Translations under genes and position numbers: made by a program
Notes under the pieces: generated by a model
Seen by the model: the letters and a program-made list of their open reading frames with translations, nothing else
Database searches by the model: none
Told to the model about the DNA's origin: nothing
Origin: Candidatus Sumerlaeota bacterium
GTDB taxonomy: Bacteria; UBP6; UBA1177
DNA length: 18,321 bases
Assembly: GCA_007136595.1 (NCBI GenBank)
Contig: SLGQ01000306.1
Location: 1 to 18,321 of the forward strand
Reading direction: 5' to 3'
In this document: piece by piece, positions 14,069-18,321 of the stretch
How positions within the stretch are numbered: the stretch's first letter is position 1
Layout of the letters: every line of letters starts with the position of its first letter

Positions 14069-15086
14069 TCTTTTTTTGCTCTGAAATGTTTTCAAGAACT
14101 TTTTCTTTCAATTTATTCATAAAATCTTTTTCAACATTTCTTTTAAGTCTTAAAACCGCATTCCGGAAAGCACTTTCATTGCTTCGCCCATGCCCTACCC
14201 CTATGAGGTGATTAACTCCGAGAAGAAATGCCGCCCCATAAAGATTATATTGAAATTTGCCCAGCGTTTCTCCGAAAATACCTTTGAAGAAAAAATTTCC
14301 TATTTTTCCCCACTTGGGAGGTGCAATTTTTGATCTCAACATAGTTCGGATGGTTTCGTTAAGACCTTCAACTGTCTTAAGAGTAATATTGCCGGTAAAA
14401 GCATCCGTTACCACAACATCTGCTTTAGGATCCACAAAAAGTTCATTGCCTTCAATAAATCCAATAAAGTTAAGATCGGTGGAGTTTCTTATCATGTTTG
14501 CTGACTCTATAACGAGACGACTCCCTTTGTTGTCTTCTGAGCCCACATTCAATATGGAAACAGCAGGTTTTTCCTTTCCCGTAATTAATGAGGAAAGCAC
14601 CGCTCCGAGTAATGCATAGTCTCTCATGTTTTCGGGCTTAGGCTCAATTGTTGCTCCGAGATCCAACACAACAAGTTTGTGATTGGTAATAGAGGGATAA
14701 ACTGTTGCAAGTGCCGGTCTTGAAACACCTTCGATCAGTCCGCTTTTAAAAAAACCGGTAGTAACAATTGCTCCGGTATTACCTGCTGAAAAAAATGCAT
14801 CGCCTTCATTTTTAATCAAAAGATCCATAGCTTTATGAATGGAAGAATTCTGTTTTTTTCTGAACGCTATGGCGGGCGGATCATCCATCAATATCTCTTC
14901 TTCAGCATTTACAATATGGATATTCCGGGGAACACTTCCTTTTATTATGTTTTTGATCTCATTTTCGGAACCGGTAAGAATGATCTTTAAATCCCGCTGT
15001 TCTTTGCAAAGATCAAGTGCCGCACGAACAGGAACTTCAAGGGGAGAATCCCCCCCCATTGCATCGACAATGACAGTAGAAGTCAT
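14049..15086 (-). CDS. plsX: Phosphate acyltransferase PlsX
   Basis: PlsX makes acyl-phosphate from acyl-ACP and phosphate, the first step of the PlsX/PlsY route to phosphatidic acid. The 345-residue soluble protein starts with the signature 'VIVDAMGGD' (8-13) and contains further family blocks 'FFSAGNTGAIVTTG', 'RPALATVYPS', 'VLDLGATIEPKPE', 'NVGSEDNKGS', 'FIEGNELF' and 'VVVTDAFTGNITLKT'. Near the end 'GAAFLLGVNHLIGVGHGRS' is also typical. Length is normal. It starts 6 bp after the rpmF stop in the yceD-rpmF-plsX cluster, an arrangement linking lipid and ribosome supply in many bacteria. fabH and fabD, which often follow, are absent here: the gene runs instead into the convergent receiver gene. 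Confidence 0.96.
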   Translation of the reverse strand: MTSTVIVDAMGGDSPLEVPVRAALDLCKEQRDLKIILTGSENEIKNIIKGSVPRNIHIVNAEEEILMDDPPAIAFRKKQNSSIHKAMDLLIKNEGDAFFSAGNTGAIVTTGFFKSGLIEGVSRPALATVYPSITNHKLVVLDLGATIEPKPENMRDYALLGAVLSSLITGKEKPAVSILNVGSEDNKGSRLVIESANMIRNSTDLNFIGFIEGNELFVDPKADVVVTDAFTGNITLKTVEGLNETIRTMLRSKIAPPKWGKIGNFFFKGIFGETLGKFQYNLYGAAFLLGVNHLIGVGHGRSNESAFRNAVLRLKRNVEKDFMNKLKEKVLENISEQKKIRDTLQ

Positions 15087-15092
15087 TTAATC

Positions 15093-15278
15093 TCAGGCTT
15101 CCTGAAGATCGATCACTTCCTTTCCCTTGTAATTTCCACATGATGGACATATACGGTGAGGGATAGTGGTTTCTCCGCATTTAGGACATGAATTTGTTTG
15201 AACAGGGTTCATTTTCAAGTGTCCGCCTCTTCTTTTTCTTGAACGGGATCTACAATTTTTTCTTTTAGGAACAGCCAT
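15093..15278 (-). CDS. rpmF: 50S ribosomal protein L32
   Basis: A 61-residue basic protein with the L32 opening 'MAVPKRKNCRSRSRKRR' and a zinc-ribbon of two Cys pairs, C-P-K-C and C-P-S-C, in 'SCPKCGETTIPHRICPSCG', so this is the zinc-binding (C+) form. Its ATG touches the yceD stop (TAAATG) with AGGAGG 5 bases upstream. It sits between yceD and plsX as usual. Confidence 0.98.
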   Translation of the reverse strand: MAVPKRKNCRSRSRKRRGGHLKMNPVQTNSCPKCGETTIPHRICPSCGNYKGKEVIDLQEA

Positions 15279-15737
15279 TTAATCCTCCTCTAATACTTGC
15301 GATATTTTTGACTCACAATTACAGTCATGGTCATTTAGATCTATGCCGCATATTGAACAAACTCCCTTGCAGTTTTCATCACAGAAAACCGGATCAGGGA
15401 TATTCATCACAAAAAATTCATTCAAAAAAGGGGCAAGGTCTATATGGTCTCCGCTATAGTGATAGTCAACACCATCCCCCTTGTCTTCAGGGAAAAGATA
15501 AAATTCTTCTGAAGCATCTGTTTCCACAGCAATATCGGCGGCACATCTTGCACATTGAGTTTCAAACTCAAAACCGCCTTTAAGTAAAAGAGAAACCGTT
15601 TCTCCTGCACGATAAAAAGTTGCAGTTACATCACTCTTTTTAATTGTCGCACCGTAGTTGAACGATTCTCCCGCAGGAACATCTTCGATCTTCTTTTCTT
15701 TAACGGTATCAGTTATTTCACTTAAGTACAGCTTCAT
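15279..15737 (-). CDS. yceD: DUF177 / YceD family protein
   Basis: YceD-family proteins are encoded before rpmF and are linked to 23S rRNA metabolism; the biochemical role is not settled. The 152 residues show the family pattern: a beta-rich N-terminal part, 'GGFEFETQCARCAADI' with a first Cys pair at about 81-84, a hydrophobic 'IDLAPFLNEFFVMNIP' segment, and the Cys-rich end 'FCDENCKGVCSICGIDLN' followed by CNC, which suggests metal binding. The ATG at 15737 has a poor ribosome site (GGATC immediately before), unlike its neighbours. A near-consensus promoter lies just upstream, making this the first gene of the yceD-rpmF-plsX operon. Confidence 0.92.
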   Translation of the reverse strand: MKLYLSEITDTVKEKKIEDVPAGESFNYGATIKKSDVTATFYRAGETVSLLLKGGFEFETQCARCAADIAVETDASEEFYLFPEDKGDGVDYHYSGDHIDLAPFLNEFFVMNIPDPVFCDENCKGVCSICGIDLNDHDCNCESKISQVLEED

Positions 15738-15771
15738 GATCCAATGTCATGCACAAAAAATAACAGTGCGA

Positions 15772-15799
15772 AATATAGTCCGATTAGACTCTTTGTCAA
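15772..15799 (-). promoter_or_regulatory. Promoter of the yceD-rpmF-plsX operon
   Basis: On the minus strand a perfect -35 TTGACA (15799-15794), a 16-bp spacer and a -10 TATATT (15777-15772) end about 34 bp before the yceD ATG, predicting a short leader of roughly 28 bases. This is the best promoter match in the window. Confidence 0.8.
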
Positions 15800-15869
15800 G
15801 ATAAAACCTTGACGCTGTTGAATATTTCAAAAAAATCGATGATTTGCAAAGTCTCCTTGCTATACTTCC

Positions 15870-15898
15870 TTGACGATTTCATTTTTTTCTGTTTTACT
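15870..15898 (+). promoter_or_regulatory. Candidate truA promoter
   Basis: TTGACG (15870-15875) and TTTACT (15893-15898) with 17-bp spacing, about 30 bp before the truA start. A TATACT at 15861-15866 is an alternative -10 without a good -35. Confidence 0.45.
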
Positions 15899-15928
15899 CT
15901 TTTTGACTTTTGGTTAAAGGGGTTTTTG

Positions 15929-16717
15929 ATGTATATGATCTATCTTTCTTTTTACGGACACAAATATCATGGATGGCAGTATCAGGATAACGCTTTGACC
16001 ATTCAGGAGATCGTTCATAAAAAACTTGAAGAGATATTAAAGGTGGAACTTCCCTATCCTCACGGTTGTTCCCGAACTGACACCGGTGTTCACGCACTTC
16101 AGTTTCTTGCTACACTTCCCAACCTTTACGATATACCTGCTGAAGCTTTGCAAAAAGGGTTGAACTCTCTTTTGCCTGATGATATAAGGATCAATAAAAT
16201 TGAAAAACGGGATGGTTTTGTTGATGCCAGAGAACTTGTCAAGGGGAAACATTATAGATATCTGATATGTACAAAAAAAGTGGCATCTCCTTTTGCTTCA
16301 AATCTTTCATGGCATTCAGCATACGGTCTCAACATAGACGAAATGAACAAAGCAATATCCCAAATGACAGGAACAAAAGATTTTGCCAGTTTCATGTCAA
16401 CAGGAAGCGATGTCAAAACAACTGTCAGAACTGTCAGTGATGCAAGAATTTTAAAAATGGACGATTATCTCATTTTTGATTTCAAAGGTGACGGATTTCT
16501 TAAACATCAGATCAGAATAATGTCGGGAACACTAATTGCTGTGGGAAGAGGAAGGATCAAAGGTTCGTCAATATCTGAAATAATTGAGGCAAAAGATAGA
16601 AACCTTGTGCCTCACACACTGCCCGGGAAAGGTCTTTTTCTCTACAAACTTTTTTATTCAAAAGATGAAATGGATAGATACCGGTTTCCGGACAGCTTCA
16701 AAGAAATAATCTGGTAG
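15929..16717 (+). CDS. truA: tRNA pseudouridine synthase A
   Basis: TruA makes pseudouridine at positions 38-40 in the anticodon arm of many tRNAs. From 15929 the protein has 262 residues. The opening 'IYLSFYGHKYHGWQYQ' and the catalytic D51 in 'GCSRTDTGVHALQ' are diagnostic; 'SLLPDDIRI', 'FVDARELVKGKHYRYLI', 'FASFMSTGSDVKTTVRTV', 'FDFKGDGFLKHQIRIMSGTLIAVGRG' and 'LPGKGLFLYKLFY' follow in family order. I start at 15929 because an AAAGGGG site lies 6-7 bases upstream; the frame is open back to a TTG at 15809, but that would add 40 mostly hydrophobic residues with no counterpart in TruA. No other tRNA modification gene is adjacent. Confidence 0.95.
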   Translation: MYMIYLSFYGHKYHGWQYQDNALTIQEIVHKKLEEILKVELPYPHGCSRTDTGVHALQFLATLPNLYDIPAEALQKGLNSLLPDDIRINKIEKRDGFVDARELVKGKHYRYLICTKKVASPFASNLSWHSAYGLNIDEMNKAISQMTGTKDFASFMSTGSDVKTTVRTVSDARILKMDDYLIFDFKGDGFLKHQIRIMSGTLIAVGRGRIKGSSISEIIEAKDRNLVPHTLPGKGLFLYKLFYSKDEMDRYRFPDSFKEIIW

Positions 16718-16739
16718 CTTAGAGGATTTCCTTAAAAAT

Positions 16740-16768
16740 TTGGAGATTTATTTTTTTTTCTGTACAAT
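16740..16768 (+). promoter_or_regulatory. Candidate promoter of the RelA/SpoT-like gene
   Basis: TTGGAG (16740-16745), 17 bp, then TACAAT (16763-16768), which matches the -10 consensus at five of six bases. Start of transcription would fall near 16775, giving a leader of about 23 bases. Confidence 0.45.
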
Positions 16769-16773
16769 AGCTT

Positions 16774-16788
16774 TCCGGACATGCCGGA
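16774..16788 (+). promoter_or_regulatory. Short hairpin at the 5' end of the leader, overlapping the ribosome binding site
   Basis: TCCGG (16774-16778), a 5-base loop ACATG and CCGGA (16784-16788) form a perfect 5-bp stem extendable by two G-U pairs. Its 3' arm contains the first bases of the GGAGGAG ribosome binding site (16786-16792) of the gene at 16798. Confidence 0.4.
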
Positions 16789-16797
16789 GGAGAATGA

Positions 16798-17997
16798 ATG
16801 GATAAAACAAATAGACTTGAAAAAAATTTTCTTGAATTTCCCTATGAGCTTTTCAATGTTGTTTTTTCCCATAAAAGTTTTGTTGATATAAACAGACTCA
16901 ATGTTTATGAAGAAAATGAGGCAAAACATTACATAAAAAACTACGGGTATGATCTTGATAATCCGCAGGCGAAAACAAAAGTTACCGCCATCATAAATGA
17001 AGCTAAGAAGTTTATACAGAGCTATCTTCTGGAAGATCCTGAAGGGAAGGCTCCATCAATAGTGATACCGCCTGATATTCTTTACAATGACGACCCTGTA
17101 AACTTGATCATAGCGGCATCTCAAAAGGAAAAAACGCTTCACCAGTCATGGGCTTGTGCAATTTTGAGGATAGCGCACACCATTACCCATGTTGATAACG
17201 ATCTGAGCAAATATTTTATGCCCGGAATAAAAAGACAGATCTTTTCAAGATTTATGGAACACCTCAGAGTTACGAGACAGGGACAGTATGTATTAGGCGA
17301 TGAAAAAAACGGCAGTGGCGAATTGAAGCTCAAAATGTTTGAGATGAAAAATGAAAAAAGCCGAGAAAGCCTTATAATGAAACTTCTTCATAAAGCAGAA
17401 AATGTAACATCAGATGTTTTTGACAGAATAGGAGTGAGAATAGTCACTTTTAACAAGCTTGATGTCATAATGGTGCTGAAATATTTATCAACGAACCATG
17501 TAATTTCTTTTGCAAATATTAAACCCAGCCGGACAAGGAACAATTTGATAAATGTTCCTCACTTTCTTCAGGGTATCGAAGAATTGAAGTCACATGAACT
17601 TGCTAACTGGACAGAAAATGATGTCGTTGATTTTCTTGAAAGATATCTCGTGCTGCCACCTGAAGAAAAAACTATCCACACTGACAAGATCCTTAAAGAA
17701 AACAATCCTTATTCTTCAACAATGTACTCATCCGTACAAATTACCGTAAGACAGCTCATAACTATAAATGACCCTTTCAATCTCAATTTGACATACAGAT
17801 TTTTCTTTCCTTTTGAGATACAGATACTTGATGAGGAAAGTTATAATGAAAGCAGAACCGGAAGAGCAAGTCACGAAGAGTATAAAAAAGGGCAGATTTC
17901 TTCGGTGAGGCGGAGAGTGCTCAAAAATGTTTTGAAATACCACGAGTCAAATTCATGGAAAAACAACTGCAAAAAAGGAGGAAACGATGAGTCTTGA
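16798..17997 (+). CDS. Conserved-looking protein of unknown function with a divergent RelA/SpoT-type nucleotidyltransferase domain
   Basis: The name is unknown to me; the domain call is by motif. In 399 residues the C-terminal half lines up with the (p)ppGpp synthetase fold: 'EKSRESLIMKLLHK' (K187-S-x-x-S191-x3-K195) with the ATP-site K-S-x-x-S-x3-K; D209 in 'VFDRIGVRIV' with the metal-binding Asp block; Y310 in 'MYSSVQITV' with the G-Y-x-S-x-H-T block (His replaced by Q314); E340 in 'FPFEIQIL' with E-I-Q-I-R-T; and H359-E-E-Y-K363 with the A-A-H-W-x-Y-K end. The usual Arg two before K187 is N185. Residues 1-150 are not a recognisable (p)ppGpp hydrolase; 'HQSWACAILRIAHTITHVDND' (115-135) is the most distinctive part. 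There are no TGS or ACT domains. GGAGGAG precedes the ATG; the end overlaps a DJ-1/PfpI gene by 11 bp. Confidence 0.6.
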   Translation: MDKTNRLEKNFLEFPYELFNVVFSHKSFVDINRLNVYEENEAKHYIKNYGYDLDNPQAKTKVTAIINEAKKFIQSYLLEDPEGKAPSIVIPPDILYNDDPVNLIIAASQKEKTLHQSWACAILRIAHTITHVDNDLSKYFMPGIKRQIFSRFMEHLRVTRQGQYVLGDEKNGSGELKLKMFEMKNEKSRESLIMKLLHKAENVTSDVFDRIGVRIVTFNKLDVIMVLKYLSTNHVISFANIKPSRTRNNLINVPHFLQGIEELKSHELANWTENDVVDFLERYLVLPPEEKTIHTDKILKENNPYSSTMYSSVQITVRQLITINDPFNLNLTYRFFFPFEIQILDEESYNESRTGRASHEEYKKGQISSVRRRVLKNVLKYHESNSWKNNCKKGGNDES

Positions 17998-18321
17998 AAA
18001 CAAAAAGATCCTTATGATCATCGCAAACGAAAATTACAGAGACGAAGAGTTTGAAATTCCCTACAAAAAATTTGTTGAAAATGGAGCGGAAGTTACTGTT
18101 GCCAGTTTAAAAAAAGGGAAGGCAACCGGCATGTTCGGTTCAGAATTTGATGTAAAAACAGATCTTTCTGAAGTTGATACAGCCGATTACGATGGAATTA
18201 TTTTTATCGGCGGAATGGGTGTTCCATCTGTAAGATCTGATGAAAGAGCAATTGAAATTGCAGCCAAAGGTGTTGATAGAAAAGTTCTTGCCGCCATTTG
18301 CTGGGCACCGACAATACTTGC
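17987..18321 (+). CDS. DJ-1/PfpI (ThiJ) family protein, 3' truncated by window
   Basis: The first 111 residues of a DJ-1/PfpI superfamily protein. Visible are the opening strand 'KKILMIIANENYRDEEF' with the conserved Glu pair near 20-21, 'GAEVTVASL', 'DYDGIIFIGGMG' (69-78), and the nucleophile elbow 'LAAICWAPTIL' with C105. Members include glyoxalase III/deglycase-type enzymes, chaperones and proteases; with only the first part seen, function cannot be chosen. The ATG at 17987 has AAAGGAGG 6 bases upstream and lies inside the last codons of the RelA/SpoT-like gene, so the two are probably cotranscribed and translationally coupled. Confidence 0.9.
   Translation, partial: MSLENKKILMIIANENYRDEEFEIPYKKFVENGAEVTVASLKKGKATGMFGSEFDVKTDLSEVDTADYDGIIFIGGMGVPSVRSDERAIEIAAKGVDRKVLAAICWAPTIL

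Noticed and set aside
15809..15928. N-terminal 40-residue extension of truA
   Set aside because: TruA proteins begin at the 'IYLSFYG' strand, and an AAAGGGG site sits before 15929; the extension covers the predicted promoter.
16717..16760. Possible terminator after truA
   Set aside because: A T9 run is present, but the best stem is about four AT-rich pairs, so I do not call it.

Overview
The window looks like a chromosomal stretch from an AT-rich, Gram-negative (diderm) bacterium. The evidence is a predicted outer-membrane beta-barrel protein with a signal peptide, two predicted lipoproteins, and standard housekeeping genes (lpdA, murJ, PBP1A, queD, yceD-rpmF-plsX, truA). Several genes start with TTG and most have strong AGGAGG-type ribosome binding sites. 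No rRNA, tRNA, CRISPR array or insertion sequence end is visible. The taxon cannot be fixed from the sequence alone; a deltaproteobacterial-grade or candidate diderm phylum is a guess.

Layout. 1-246: the end of an Rpn-type (PD-(D/E)XK transposase/nuclease family) gene with short tandem repeats. 332-1411 (+): a secreted serine hydrolase of the class C beta-lactamase fold, apparently made from a leaderless transcript. 10890 down to 1441 (-): a tightly packed seven-gene operon in the order lipoprotein cyclophilin, queD, an RppH-type Nudix fused in frame to PBP1A, murJ (lipid II flippase), lpdA, a Na/Pi-cotransporter-PhoU protein, and tcdA. Gaps run from overlaps of up to 13 bp to 22 bp at most, so it should be one transcript. 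It joins peptidoglycan export and polymerisation (murJ, PBP1A) to tRNA modification (queD, tcdA) and unrelated metabolism.

11078-12550 (+): a porin-like barrel with an extremely Asp-rich N-terminus, closed by a strong terminator. 12675-13295 (+): a small helical lipoprotein. 13298-13492 (-): a ThiS-like sulfur carrier. 13697-14068 (+): a stand-alone CheY-like receiver. 15737 down to 14049 (-): the classical yceD-rpmF-plsX cluster, with a near-consensus promoter. 15929-16717 (+): truA. 16798-17997 (+): a conserved-looking gene of no assigned function whose C-terminal half reads as a divergent RelA/SpoT-type nucleotidyltransferase. It overlaps by 11 bp a DJ-1/PfpI family gene that runs off the window.

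The two observations most worth following are the divergent RelA/SpoT-like protein coupled to a DJ-1/PfpI gene, and the Nudix-PBP1A fusion. The fusion frame depends on a run of nine A residues; with one A fewer, the same DNA would encode two separate genes overlapping at ATGA.
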